Of a DNA stretch of 64,000 nucleotides, positions 8,758-18,912 are shown piece after piece; the first letter of the stretch is position 1; each line of letters opens with the position of its first letter. The translations under genes were made by a program, and so were the position numbers. The notes under the pieces are model-generated. The model saw only the letters and a list, made by a program, of their open reading frames with translations, was not told where the DNA came from and did not search any database. This DNA comes from an uncultured Collinsella sp. (lineage in GTDB: Bacteria; Actinomycetota; Coriobacteriia; Coriobacteriales; Coriobacteriaceae): assembly GCA_959604825.1 (NCBI GenBank), contig CAUHCN010000003.1, forward strand, positions 1 through 64,000, read 5' to 3'.

Positions 8758-9024
8758 GGTTTCCCCCTCTTGTTGGCGGGGAGCCGGTGCCCACCCGCGT
8801 GAATGAACGAAAATAACTTTCATAGTGTACACGTTATATGGGGTTTCTCGTCCCTCGCAGCCATCAGCGCACGGCAAACGCACGACCTGGGCCTTATTTG
8901 ACGGCAATTGGAGTGTTACTAAACATTACAGATGATGTATTACGTTTGAACATTGGACGCCCTGTGCCACAATACTGCCGAACGACTCCGCCTCTGGGGC
9001 GGCAAATACGATAGGAATACCAGC

Positions 9025-10038
9025 ATGAAGCGCATCCTTCTCATCGCCACGGGCGGCACCATCGCATCGACCGAGGACGGCAACGGCCTCTCCCCCGCCC
9101 TGACCGGTGAGGAGCTCGCCCAGAGCGTCCCCGAGATCTCGGGCCTCTGCGAGCTCGACGTCGTGCAGCCCATGAACATCGACAGCACCAATATGCGTCC
9201 GAGCGACTGGATGCGTATCCGCGACGTCATCGTCGAGGGTTACGCCGACCACGACGGCTTCGTGATTCTGCACGGCACCGACACCATGAGCTACACCGCG
9301 GCGGCGCTTTCCTACCTGATTCAGGACAGCCCCAAGCCCATCGTGCTCACCGGCTCGCAAAAGCCCATGGGCAACCCCTTTACCGATGCCAAGCTCAATC
9401 TGTACCAGAGCCTGCTCTATGCGCTCGACGAGCATTCGCACGATGTCTCGATCGTGTTTGGCGGCGTGGCAATTGCCGGCACGCGCGCCCGCAAGCAGCG
9501 CACCATGAGCTTTAACGCGTTCATTAGTGTCAACTATCCGCCCATTGCCTACATCCGCAACGACCGCATCGTGCGCAACGGGATTCACGGCACTCACCAG
9601 AATGAGTGCCCGGTTCGTTTCTACGACAGTATCGACCCGCGTGTGTTTGTCCTTAAGCTCACGCCCGGCGTGAACCCGGGTATCCTGGACGCCCTTGCCG
9701 ATAGCTACGATGCTGTAATCCTGGAGACCTTTGGCATTGGCGGCATCCCCGAGTTTGGTGAGTCGGGCGAGTCGTTCCAAGAGACAATTTTCCGCTGGGT
9801 CGATTCGGGCCGCACTGTCGTTATGACCACGCAGGTCCCCGAAGAGGGCCTTGACCTGGGTGTTTATGAGGTCGGCCGCGCTTACGCCGATCATTCGGGT
9901 ATTTTGCGCGGCGACGACATGACCACCGAGACGCTCGTAGCCAAAACCATGTGGGCACTCGGCCAGTCACGCGATGCCGCCGAGATCCAGCGCCTGTTCT
10001 ACAGCCAAGTCAACCACGACCGCATCCCGATGGCGTAA
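9025..10038 (+). CDS. ansA: L-asparaginase, type I (cytoplasmic)
   Basis: It hydrolyses asparagine to aspartate and ammonia. The first catalytic Thr lies in LLIATGGTIAS (residues 5-15) and the second in HGTDTMSYTAAAL; both are standard for the family. There is no signal peptide, so a cytoplasmic enzyme is likely. The 337-residue length is normal. ATG 9025 follows AGGAATACC; the ORF open upstream to 8953 lacks a ribosome site. It is transcribed divergently from guaA over a 267-base spacer and appears to be a single-gene unit. Confidence 0.93.
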   Translation: MKRILLIATGGTIASTEDGNGLSPALTGEELAQSVPEISGLCELDVVQPMNIDSTNMRPSDWMRIRDVIVEGYADHDGFVILHGTDTMSYTAAALSYLIQDSPKPIVLTGSQKPMGNPFTDAKLNLYQSLLYALDEHSHDVSIVFGGVAIAGTRARKQRTMSFNAFISVNYPPIAYIRNDRIVRNGIHGTHQNECPVRFYDSIDPRVFVLKLTPGVNPGILDALADSYDAVILETFGIGGIPEFGESGESFQETIFRWVDSGRTVVMTTQVPEEGLDLGVYEVGRAYADHSGILRGDDMTTETLVAKTMWALGQSRDAAEIQRLFYSQVNHDRIPMA

Positions 10039-10060
10039 TTCAGTTGTCGACGGGTATCCC

Positions 10061-10279
10061 CTATTCGATCCCCTCGAGAAGCTCTGACACCGTCATGCCG
10101 AGTGCGGGCGCGATCTTAAATAGAACCTTGAGCGTGAAATTTGCCGTCCCATCTTCGATTCGGTCGAGGTAGGGTCGGCTGATTCCTGTCGCCACACAAA
10201 AATCAACCTTGGAGATACCAAGGTCTCTGCGTGTCTCTTCGACCCGCCTGCCAAGAATCTGTTTCGCACGTTCGTCCAT
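10061..10279 (-). CDS. XRE-family HTH transcriptional regulator (72 aa)
   Basis: The whole protein is one Cro/CI-type helix-turn-helix: LGISKVDFCVATGISRPYLDRIEDGTANFTLKVLFKIAPALGMTVSELL. Such single-domain regulators usually repress their own and a neighbouring promoter. It is divergent from the 10356 gene, and a perfect 22-bp palindrome lies between the two starts, about 30 bases upstream of its ATG, which is the natural operator. No obvious toxin domain is present. Confidence 0.88.
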   Translation of the reverse strand: MDERAKQILGRRVEETRRDLGISKVDFCVATGISRPYLDRIEDGTANFTLKVLFKIAPALGMTVSELLEGIE

Positions 10280-10309
10280 GCAGCCGAGTTTGAAATGGAG
10301 CCGAACATA

Positions 10310-10331
10310 AACGTAAACTATAGTTTACGTT
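10310..10331. promoter_or_regulatory. Perfect 22-bp palindromic operator
   Basis: AACGTAAACTA is followed directly by its exact reverse complement, giving 11+11 bases with no spacer. It sits between the XRE gene (leftward) and the 10356 gene (rightward), 24 bases before the latter's ATG, where it would overlap a promoter. It is likely the XRE dimer's binding site. Confidence 0.75.
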
Positions 10332-10355
10332 TTGCCGAATACACAGGAGTTTTCT

Positions 10356-10745
10356 ATGTCGGGTTCTTCGGTCCGCACGTACCGAGCCACGCTTCGCACA
10401 AACAGCGCACCGCCCAAGCTCGTCGTCGTTGAAGCAGAATATCTTTCGCCCGATGAGCGCACAGCATTTGCATTGCTATCAAGTCGCGTCGCCGCCGTTC
10501 TGGTCCCTTGTCCGGCGCAAGGTGCGCTTGCCATCCAATGCCAAGCGCACAGCCGCTCGCTCAATCAGGCTGCCGTAATCGTAACCAGCCAGCGTGGCCT
10601 GCCCCTTCTCCTGGAAGCCGGCGTCGCGCTCGCCCTTCGCGGTGCCGGATACGAAAACGAGGCCGCCGCCGACATGGTCTTTCAACCACGATCGAGCGGC
10701 GGCCTCGCAGCAGCCATCGAATATGCTTGCAGGCTCGTTGCCTAA
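10356..10745 (+). CDS. Conserved-looking protein of unknown function paired with an XRE regulator
   Basis: The 129-residue product is not recognised. It is alanine-rich with mixed alpha/beta character and has no signal peptide or clear membrane helix. ATG 10356 follows AGGAG at a good distance; the upstream in-frame ATG at 10332 lies at the edge of the operator palindrome and has no site. The divergent arrangement around a palindrome is typical of regulated pairs, including toxin-antitoxin and stress modules, but nothing in the sequence proves such a role. Confidence 0.65.
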   Translation: MSGSSVRTYRATLRTNSAPPKLVVVEAEYLSPDERTAFALLSSRVAAVLVPCPAQGALAIQCQAHSRSLNQAAVIVTSQRGLPLLLEAGVALALRGAGYENEAAADMVFQPRSSGGLAAAIEYACRLVA

Positions 10746-10754
10746 AGGCGCAAG

Positions 10755-11138
10755 CTAAAAGCCCAGGCCAAAGCCCATACCGGTAATCGCCGAATACATA
10801 AAGTAGACGTTGATTACGTTGAGAAATACACCCGTGATGCAACCGTTGCGCAGGTAGCGCTCGCACACGATGCGTGCCATGGCGGCGGAGTCATCGTTGT
10901 TTTTTGCCTGGCGTCCCGCCGTAAAGTACGTCGCCACGCTCAGCAGCAGATTGAGCACCGGCAACGCCAGCAGCTCGTAGCTCTTGCCCCAGCGCGTCGC
11001 CTCGCCGGCAGCATTAAACTTTGTTGCCACCTCGGGACCAATGTTGGGGATAACACACGCTGCGACCACCAGCGGAATCACCGCAAGTACGAGCAGCGCA
11101 ATACCCATGTAGCCAGCTTTTTTGCCATATTTAAACAT
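10755..11138 (-). CDS. DUF1648/SdpI-like membrane protein
   Basis: This 127-residue protein has three to four membrane segments (ALLVLAVIPLVVAACVI, LLALPVLNLLLSVATYF, GVFLNVINVYFMYSAI). The loop after the first, 'NIGPEVATKFNAAGEATRWG', resembles the signature loop of DUF1648 proteins, a domain also seen in SdpI-type immunity proteins. The role is unknown. It lies 11 bases downstream of ychF on the same strand and may be read from that transcript. Confidence 0.65.
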   Translation of the reverse strand: MFKYGKKAGYMGIALLVLAVIPLVVAACVIPNIGPEVATKFNAAGEATRWGKSYELLALPVLNLLLSVATYFTAGRQAKNNDDSAAMARIVCERYLRNGCITGVFLNVINVYFMYSAITGMGFGLGF

Positions 11139-11149
11139 ATGCGTCGTCC

Positions 11150-12226
<1,077 letters not shown>

Positions 12227-12340
12227 GACAGCTCCTTTTGATACAGGTACTTCAAACTGCATAAGTATAGCGCCGCCGCAGCATCTGGGCGAACCCGGAC
12301 GCCACGGCGGCACGAATGAAGCAGAGATAGAGGTCGCTGA

Positions 12341-13594
12341 CTAGTCCGCGAGCTTTTCCACCTGGTCGAGCATCTTGTCAAGCTTGGCCTTTGCCTCGGC
12401 CTTGACCTTCTCAGCTTCTTCGTGAGCCTTCGCCTTCTGGGCGGCCTTTTCCTCGGCTTCGGGATCGACGACGACCAGATTGGACGCGTCATGCTTAACT
12501 AACTTGAGCGCATGCTCGGGGCACACCTTGACGCAGGCTCCGCAACCCAGGCAATACGTGGATTCCAGTGCAAAGCGGCCGCTTCCCACCAGATCGCAGG
12601 CAAACGTGGGGCATACGTTGACGCACTCGCCACACGACGTGCACTTGTCAAAATCGCACTCCGGCGTGCTCACCTGCATGTTCTGGGCAAGCTCGGGGTG
12701 GTTTTGCAGCGTCGAGAGCACCAGCTGCCGCCCGTGCGTGAGCGAACGGCGACGCTTGGTCGTCGTGGTGCCGCACATGGTGTTGAGCGTACGCTCCAAC
12801 TGGGTAATCTGATGGCGATGGGCTTTGAGCTTCTGCGTCACCGAGGCCAGTGCCGCCGTTGCCGGATTGAGCTTTGTCACGGTAAGGCCCGTGGTGCGGG
12901 CGATCTTTTCCATGTACTCCTTGCGCTCGTACTCGCGGCGCTTATGACATTTGAGGCTCTTGGGATCGACCTCCAGACCCATGCCCGTGCCGGCCCACTC
13001 CTCGGCCTTCGCAATCGCCTCGCCCAGGATGTCCTCACCGCCGGTGTTGCGGCACTTATCGCACACGCCCAGTGGCAGGTACACGCTCACGTTGGGATAG
13101 TCCGCCAGTACCGAGAACCAGGTCTCGGCCGTAATATCGCCCACGCAGGCGACAACAACCTCGTTCTCGCGCGGCATGCGCTTAAGGGCACGCGTGCAGG
13201 TAACGTAGGCGGTCTCGTGGCTCGTAGCCGCCGAGACAATGTCGTCGTAAAGGTTTTTGGGCGCCAGACGCGGCGAAATAATCGCCTCAGTCGGACAGGC
13301 GGCAGCGCACAGGCCGCACTTACGACAGGAGTCGAGGATCTCAATGGCGTCTTCCTCGACCTCGATAGCGTTGACCGGGCACACGTCCATGCACGCGGTG
13401 CAGCCGCTCTTTTCGTTTTTGCAGGTCAGGCACGGAATGGTGTTGCCGCGCGGACGCTCCTTGTAGTCGGCAGGATTCCACTGCGGCGCCGACGGATCGA
13501 GTGCGTCGGTCACACCGCCAAGCGGGTTTTTGAGAAAGTCGAAACCCTTGCTGATTTCGATAATGTCATCAAACAGATCGTGTTCCTGCGCCAT
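12341..13594 (-). CDS. Polyferredoxin-like protein with four 4Fe-4S motifs
   Basis: Two cysteine-rich pairs flank a large middle region. Near the N-terminus are CLTCKNEKSGCTACMDVCP and CRKCGLCAAACP; near the C-terminus are CTSCGECVNVCP and CLGCGACVKVCP. Each resembles a CxxCxxCxxxCP cluster site. The middle (about 130-300) carries further cysteines (CDKCRNTGG) and resembles the family of Fe-S electron-transfer proteins of anaerobes. A lysine/alanine coiled coil forms the tail. ATG 13594 follows GGGAGGGG. The protein probably moves electrons in the cytoplasm; its partner is unknown, and neither neighbour is an obvious oxidoreductase partner. Confidence 0.8.
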   Translation of the reverse strand: MAQEHDLFDDIIEISKGFDFLKNPLGGVTDALDPSAPQWNPADYKERPRGNTIPCLTCKNEKSGCTACMDVCPVNAIEVEEDAIEILDSCRKCGLCAAACPTEAIISPRLAPKNLYDDIVSAATSHETAYVTCTRALKRMPRENEVVVACVGDITAETWFSVLADYPNVSVYLPLGVCDKCRNTGGEDILGEAIAKAEEWAGTGMGLEVDPKSLKCHKRREYERKEYMEKIARTTGLTVTKLNPATAALASVTQKLKAHRHQITQLERTLNTMCGTTTTKRRRSLTHGRQLVLSTLQNHPELAQNMQVSTPECDFDKCTSCGECVNVCPTFACDLVGSGRFALESTYCLGCGACVKVCPEHALKLVKHDASNLVVVDPEAEEKAAQKAKAHEEAEKVKAEAKAKLDKMLDQVEKLAD

Positions 13595-13745
13595 GCGCGG
13601 CCCCTCCCTGAGCAGTGCAAACAAGCAAAAGATAATGATACGCTATCGGCCCACGCCTCGGGCAAATTACACGCGGAGCACCTTTGAGGCAAATAGCCCA
13701 TGGCCTATCGCCGTCTCGATTGCACAAGGTCAATCAAGCGCCAAA

Positions 13746-14813
13746 CTATGCCTCGCACATGAGCTGCAGGAGCTGTTGTTTGGTCGCCTTGGCCTGCTCG
13801 TTAGCCATATTGCGCTCGTTTCTAAAGACCGCATTTGCAACACCCTGCAGATCGGCATCGGAAATCTCGCCAAGGCCCAGCTCCTCGAGCGTCGTCGGCA
13901 GACCGACGCGCTGGCAAAACTCGAGCACCTGATCAAGCTCGGGTGCACGCTCCAGGCGCAGCTGCACCACCAGACCAAATGCCACGGCCTCACCATGCAT
14001 GGCCTTGCACTCGGGCAGAATCGTCAGCCCGTTGGCGATGGCATGCGCCAACGCCAAGCCGCCACTCTCAAAGCCGACACCCGAGAGCAAAATATTGCAC
14101 TCGATCAGGCGTTCAACCGCTGGTGACGTACGCCCCTTTTTGAGATCGCGCTTGGCAGCGACACCGCACTCCATAAGTGTGTCGTAGCAGGCACGAGCCG
14201 CAACCAGAGCCAAGTGCCCCGGCGCGCCACCGTGCTCGTTGGCGCCGTGCGCCGCGGCGCACGAACGCGCCTCGAAGTACGTTGCCAGCGCATCGCCCAT
14301 ACCAGCGACCGTCATACGCAGTGGGGCCGCTGCGACCACGTTGGTATCGACCACGACCAGATCTGGATTCTTCTCGAGCATCAGGTAGCGGTCGAACGAC
14401 CCATCCTCGTGATACAGCACCGAAATCGCGCTGCACGGACCATCCATTGAGGCCGCCGTGGGACATACGCACAACGGCAACTCGGCATAAAACGCTACTG
14501 CCTTGGCGATATCGAGCATCTTGCCACCGCCAATACCCACCACCATGTCGCAATACTCAGCCTGGGCTTCCTTAGCCATTTCGGCAACAGCCTCTTCCGT
14601 ACACGGACCGTTGTAAATTTTAAAGAACGGCTCGCTTAGATCGTCGTCCAGAAATCCATCGACAATCTGCCTGCACAGCCGATCCTCGGTGCCCTGGTCA
14701 AACAAGACATAGGCAGCGCAGCCCAACCATGACAAATACCTGCCCTGGCGCGAAAGCTCCCCCGGCCCCTGAACATACCGGCCGGGACCGCCGTAAACCA
14801 TAGGAAGCGCCAT
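13746..14813 (-). CDS. Glycerol dehydrogenase-like protein (GldA paralogue 1)
   Basis: It is an iron/zinc-type group III dehydrogenase. The NAD-binding motif GIGGGKMLDIAKAVA and the PTAASMDGPCSAISVLY segment are typical of GldA. The metal-binding Asp and His residues are expected in the GMGDALATYFEA, LALAHAIANGL and CKAMHGEAVAFG regions. It follows the other gldA gene on the same strand, but a strong terminator lies between them, so it may have its own promoter. ATG 14813 is chosen (GGGTGG upstream); GTG 14825 is an alternative. The substrate may be glycerol or another polyol. Confidence 0.85.
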   Translation of the reverse strand: MALPMVYGGPGRYVQGPGELSRQGRYLSWLGCAAYVLFDQGTEDRLCRQIVDGFLDDDLSEPFFKIYNGPCTEEAVAEMAKEAQAEYCDMVVGIGGGKMLDIAKAVAFYAELPLCVCPTAASMDGPCSAISVLYHEDGSFDRYLMLEKNPDLVVVDTNVVAAAPLRMTVAGMGDALATYFEARSCAAAHGANEHGGAPGHLALVAARACYDTLMECGVAAKRDLKKGRTSPAVERLIECNILLSGVGFESGGLALAHAIANGLTILPECKAMHGEAVAFGLVVQLRLERAPELDQVLEFCQRVGLPTTLEELGLGEISDADLQGVANAVFRNERNMANEQAKATKQQLLQLMCEA

Positions 14814-14875
14814 ACGAGAATCCACCCTTCATCAAACAACGATTGGTGCAAAGTAACCTGACCCCTTTGCACCTT

Positions 14876-14913
14876 AGCAAAAAAGGGGCAAAGCCATCTG
14901 CTGGCTTTGCCCC
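14876..14913 (-). terminator. Terminator after gldA
   Basis: A perfect 12-bp stem (14885-14896 with 14902-14913, 5-nt loop) is followed on the minus strand by a T-run. It separates the two dehydrogenase paralogues. Confidence 0.88.
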
Positions 14914-14927
14914 TTCCTTAGCTTGAT

Positions 14928-16028
14928 TTACTCATCCATGAGATAGTAGTGGCCCAGTGCGTCTGCACCCAGAATGGCGTTTGCGACCATCTCGGGCGTC
15001 ACCTCAAACGGCATGTTGCACATGGTGTCATCGGGCGCGCAGGCGGCCTCGGCAACAATCATGGCCTGCTCGCGCGTAAGCTCGGCAACGCCAAGTTCCT
15101 TCATCGTGACCGGCAGGCCCAGCTCAATGCAGAAGCCCAAGACTTCCTCGAGTTTCTCAGTCGGGGCATCCTCGAGTACCAGCTGGACGATAGCGCCAAA
15201 GGCGACCTTCTCGCCGTGATACATGCCGTGGCACTCGGGCAGCATCGTCAGGCCATTGTGGATGGCATGAGCAGCAGCAAGGCCCGAGCTCTCAAAGCCA
15301 ATGCCCGAAAGCAGCGTATTGGCCTCGATGATATGCTCGACGGCAGGCGTCAACGCTCCCTTCTCCAGCGCAACCTTGGCCTTGACGCCATCGGCCATAA
15401 GCGTCTCGTAGCAGAGCTTGGCGAGCGCCAGGCCGGCCATGCCGCCCTTGCCGCCAGCGCAAGTGCCACCGTCGGCATCGTGCGTCGCCTGGGCCTCAAA
15501 GTAGGTTGCGAGCGCATCGCCCATACCTGCCACCGTCAGGCGTACCGGGCTCGCCGCGATAACCGTCGTATCCATAAGAACGATATTGGGGTTCGCCTTA
15601 AGGAACAGGTACTTATCGAACTGGCCGTCATCGGTATAGAGCACGGAGAGCGCCGAGCACGGGGCATCGGTAGAAGCGATGGTGGGGCAAATGATGACCG
15701 GGGACTCCAGGTAGTAGGCGACGGCCTTGGCGGTGTCGAGGATCTTGCCGCCACCGACGCCGACGATGATGTCGCAGCCGTTGTCGCGCGCGAGCGCAAC
15801 CAGGCGATCGACCTCGCCCTTGGAGCACTCGCCGTTAAAGTCCTCAAACAGCAGCTCGGCCTTAGCCTCGGCAAAACCACCCTCGATCTTGGCACCGACG
15901 CGCTTCTTGCCCGAAGGCGTCACGATGACGAGGGCCTTAGCGCCGAGCGGCTCGACATAGGAGCCGAGCTTGGCGAGCTCGTCCGGACCCTGGATGTACT
16001 TGCTGGGGCTATTGAAAATTGCAGCCAT
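14928..16028 (-). CDS. gldA: Glycerol dehydrogenase (GldA paralogue 2)
   Basis: It is predicted to oxidise glycerol to dihydroxyacetone with NAD+. The sequence carries GVGGGKILDTAKAVAYY (NAD binding), PTIASTDAPCSALSVLYT, GMGDALATYFEAQATHDA with a metal-ligand Asp, and GLAAAHAIHNGL and CHGMYHGEKVAFG with metal-ligand His residues. The length of 366 residues is standard. It shares its motifs with the adjacent shorter paralogue, so the pair probably arose by tandem duplication. It is flanked by a strong terminator on each side. Confidence 0.92.
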   Translation of the reverse strand: MAAIFNSPSKYIQGPDELAKLGSYVEPLGAKALVIVTPSGKKRVGAKIEGGFAEAKAELLFEDFNGECSKGEVDRLVALARDNGCDIIVGVGGGKILDTAKAVAYYLESPVIICPTIASTDAPCSALSVLYTDDGQFDKYLFLKANPNIVLMDTTVIAASPVRLTVAGMGDALATYFEAQATHDADGGTCAGGKGGMAGLALAKLCYETLMADGVKAKVALEKGALTPAVEHIIEANTLLSGIGFESSGLAAAHAIHNGLTMLPECHGMYHGEKVAFGAIVQLVLEDAPTEKLEEVLGFCIELGLPVTMKELGVAELTREQAMIVAEAACAPDDTMCNMPFEVTPEMVANAILGADALGHYYLMDE

Positions 16029-16043
16029 AACTATCCCATTCTC

Positions 16044-16089
16044 TAAAAGAAAAAAGAAAGGGGCTCCGTACGGATACGTGCGGAGCCCC
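16044..16089 (-). terminator. Terminator after the iron alcohol dehydrogenase
   Basis: A 9-bp GC stem (16060-16068 with 16081-16089, extended by inner pairs) is followed on the minus strand by TTTCTTTTTTCTTTT. Confidence 0.88.
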
Positions 16090-16111
16090 TCGTTACGATA
16101 ACAAGAGTCGA

Positions 16112-17335
16112 TTAGAAATCGATGTCGGTGTCGTAGTAGCAGGCCTTGAGGATCTTCTCGAAGTCGGCAGCCTTGGTCTCACGCGGGTTCTCGGGCGTGC
16201 AGGCGTCGGTCTCGGCGTTCGCAGCGATCTCGGGCAGCTTGGCGAGGAACTCCTCCTCGGAAACCATCTGCGGGTTCTCGGCGTCGACCTTCACGCCACC
16301 ATTCGCGTAATCCTTGATGGACTGCGGAATGTTGAGCTGGTCATTGAGGTCGCGAATCTTCTGGACGAGCGCAGCGATGAGCTCCTCGTTGGTCTCGCCG
16401 GGAAGGTGCAGGATCTCCTTGGCCACGTAAGCGTAACGCTCAGCAGCACGCGGGTCCTTGGAGTTCCACTGGATAACCTTGCCCAGGTACATGGCGTTAG
16501 CGGCACCGTGGATGATGTGGCCGTTCTCGAAGGCAGCACCGGTCTTGTGAGCCATGGAGTGAACGATGCCGAGCAGGCCCGAGGAGAAGGCGATACCGGC
16601 GATGCACTGAGCCTCGTGCATGTGCTGACGGGCCTCATGGTCGCCAGCATAGGACTTGGGCAGCCACTCGACGATCTCGCGGATGCCGTGCAGGGCGTTG
16701 GCGTCGGTGAACATAGAGGCGCAGGTGGAAACGTAGGCCTCCATGCAGTGGGTCAGAGCATCCATGCCGGTGTGAGCGCACAGCTTGGCGGGCATGGTGT
16801 AGGTGAGCTCGGGGTCGACGATGGCGACATCAGGGGTGATGTTGAAGTCGGCCAGCGGGTACTTGATGCCCTTGGCGTAGTCGGTAATGACGGAGAACGC
16901 GGTGACCTCGGTAGCGGTGCCGGAGGTAGAGGAGATGGCGCAGAAATGAGCCTTCTGACGCAGCTCCGGGAAGCTGAACGGCTGGATGATGTTATCGAAG
17001 GACTCCTCGGGATACTCGTAGAAGACCCACATGGCCTTAGCGGCATCGATGGGCGAGCCGCCACCGATGGCGATAATCCAGTCGGGCTCGAACTCGCGCA
17101 TGGCCTCGGCGCCCTTCATGACCGTCTCGATGGACGGGTCGGACTCGACGCCCTCGAACAGCTTGACCTCGAAACCGCCTTCCTTAAGGTCGTTCTCGAC
17201 GTCCTGCAGGAACCCGCCGCGGCGCATAGAGCTGCCGCCAGAAACGATGATGGCCTTCTTGCCCTTGAGGTTCTTCACCTCGTGGCGAGCGCCCTCACCA
17301 AAGTACAGATCGCGAGGATTGGTAAAACGTCCCAT
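16112..17335 (-). CDS. Iron-containing alcohol dehydrogenase (butanol dehydrogenase-like)
   Basis: This group III alcohol dehydrogenase has the NAD-binding motif AIGGGSPIDAAKAMW, the signature STSGTATEVTAFSVITD and metal-site segments CAHTGMDALTHCMEAYVS and GIVHSMAHKTGAAFENGHI. It likely reduces aldehydes to alcohols with NAD(P)H during fermentation. The length is 407 residues. ATG 17335 follows an ideal AGGAGG, which rules out the longer frame. With the two GldA proteins downstream it forms a cluster of three related dehydrogenases, each ended by its own terminator except the last. Confidence 0.92.
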   Translation of the reverse strand: MGRFTNPRDLYFGEGARHEVKNLKGKKAIIVSGGSSMRRGGFLQDVENDLKEGGFEVKLFEGVESDPSIETVMKGAEAMREFEPDWIIAIGGGSPIDAAKAMWVFYEYPEESFDNIIQPFSFPELRQKAHFCAISSTSGTATEVTAFSVITDYAKGIKYPLADFNITPDVAIVDPELTYTMPAKLCAHTGMDALTHCMEAYVSTCASMFTDANALHGIREIVEWLPKSYAGDHEARQHMHEAQCIAGIAFSSGLLGIVHSMAHKTGAAFENGHIIHGAANAMYLGKVIQWNSKDPRAAERYAYVAKEILHLPGETNEELIAALVQKIRDLNDQLNIPQSIKDYANGGVKVDAENPQMVSEEEFLAKLPEIAANAETDACTPENPRETKAADFEKILKACYYDTDIDF

Positions 17336-17835
17336 ACTGTGCCTCCTAAACAAGCCCCTCTTAGACTTGCGTATATAACGGAGCACCCAATTGGCTCCGT
17401 TAGGACCGGTTTGCGCGTTGCCGGCGATGACAATGCGCGATGTCTAAACGTCTCAACGCTCAGACAAACACTATTTTACCGTTCTGGTTGGTCAGTTATT
17501 CACCTAAAGCCGCCAATGATGAAACGTTTTTTCTATCCCCGAAGACCCTTGTGCGGCATTCATACTCCCAAGCTGGGCAAACGTTTTATCAAGGTTGACT
17601 ACATATCCTGGGCAGGACTGTGCCCCTCCAAAATATGCACCGTTCGCCGCCAAAAATCGACCGTTTGCGGCACCGTGATACCACTCGGTCGTCCAAGGTG
17701 CCGACATTTGTGCGACATCCGACTTCGTGGTGCAAAGGTGCATGTCCAAGTGCGGCACCCCCGGTGTGCCACATGCGGGTAAACTAGAACCTTATATAGA
17801 GATATTTGAACCCTAACCGCAGCAAAGGAGGCCCC
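17336..17835. other. 500-bp intergenic region between divergent genes
   Basis: No convincing gene is seen. An 84-codon leftward frame (17504-17758) has no ribosome site and no recognised family. The region must hold the promoters for the leftward alcohol dehydrogenase and the rightward unknown operon starting at 17836. Several short GTGCGGCA-type words recur (near 17550, 17665 and 17750), which may be binding sites. Confidence 0.5.
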
Positions 17836-18912
17836 ATGGCATTCGATCCCATTCAAGAGGATTGCCATCGCCTCGTTCTTGAGGCCTTGCGCCGCGACAA
17901 TATCCCGCTCACCGATGGCACCGCCGTAGAGCGCCTGATGGAACAATTCACCCGCAACCCCGCACCGCTCATCGTGCACGACCGCGACCGCGCCGGGCAT
18001 CTGATTGCCAAGGTGGTCGAGGCTGTCGACTACCGCATCCCCTTTATCCCTGACGATACCCAGGCAGAGCAGGAAGAGGCAGCTGCCGAGAACATGCTCC
18101 GCGAGGCAGCCGCGCTCGATCCGGCCAACTGGGACGCTCAGCGCATGCTGACCGCCCTCACCGCCAGCTCCAACGAGGAATACGTGCAGTATCTGGTGTC
18201 CAAGTGCGACGAGGTGGAGCACGACCTGGCACTCAAGATCGCCTCGGCGCAGGACCCCTACGAGCGCGAGGCCGCAGGCGACCTTACGTGCCGCCCCTAT
18301 CTGCGCTGGCTTGCCGCCTTGGCATCGCGCGCCCTCATTAGCGGCCGCTATCGCATGTCGCTCCAAGCCGCAAATCGCAGCTTGGACTTTGCGCCCAACG
18401 ACCCCGCCGGTGTCCGCCACACCGCGATGCTCGCCATGGCAAAGCTCGAATACCCCGCCGAGGAACTCAAGCGCTTTCGCTCTGCCCACTCCGTCCCCTA
18501 TCTCACCAACACGCCGCTGCGCCGTCGTCCCAAGGACGCGGAGCGTGACTTGGACCCGTGGACGCTCATCGCGCTGATGAGCGCAGCCTGGCGCGAGCTG
18601 GACTACGAGGGTGCCGAGCACCACCTGCGTATCCTTGCGCGCTCGTGCCCGCACGCAGCCGAGGCGCTCTACTTCCAAACCGAGTTTCCCGATGGCGTCT
18701 ATGCCCGCGTCAACGTGGGTGCAGGCTCCACCGACGAGCTCGTCCTTGCACTCTCCGAGGCGACGCCGGTACTGCAGGAGGGCCTGGGCGCGCCCGACAA
18801 CGCCAGCTTTGCCGCCTGGGTCGCCACCAACGACATCGTGCGCTCCCAGATCGACGAGCGCATACTGCGGGCGGCCGAGCAGGGCTTGCCGTTTAAGGGA
18901 GGAGACCTCTAA
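17836..18912 (+). CDS. Helical-repeat (TPR-like) protein of unknown function
   Basis: The 358-residue product is acidic and alpha-helical, with TPR-like helices (for example SLQAANRSLDFAPNDPAGVR and AAWRELDYEGAEHHLRILAR). It has no signal peptide or membrane segment, so it is probably a cytoplasmic scaffold. ATG 17836 follows AAAGGAGG. Its TAA shares an A with the ATG of the next gene (TAATG), so the two are coupled. The downstream neighbour after the pair is a cell-wall ligase, but no functional link is shown. Confidence 0.7.
   Translation: MAFDPIQEDCHRLVLEALRRDNIPLTDGTAVERLMEQFTRNPAPLIVHDRDRAGHLIAKVVEAVDYRIPFIPDDTQAEQEEAAAENMLREAAALDPANWDAQRMLTALTASSNEEYVQYLVSKCDEVEHDLALKIASAQDPYEREAAGDLTCRPYLRWLAALASRALISGRYRMSLQAANRSLDFAPNDPAGVRHTAMLAMAKLEYPAEELKRFRSAHSVPYLTNTPLRRRPKDAERDLDPWTLIALMSAAWRELDYEGAEHHLRILARSCPHAAEALYFQTEFPDGVYARVNVGAGSTDELVLALSEATPVLQEGLGAPDNASFAAWVATNDIVRSQIDERILRAAEQGLPFKGGDL

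Noticed and set aside
7015..8802. A 595-codon rightward frame over guaA
   Set aside because: guaA motifs are complete on the other strand; this frame has no family and starts inside the guaA terminator.
17504..17758. An 84-codon leftward frame in the 17336-17835 gap
   Set aside because: No ribosome site, no recognised family, and it lies where promoters of both neighbours are expected. Kept only as a note.
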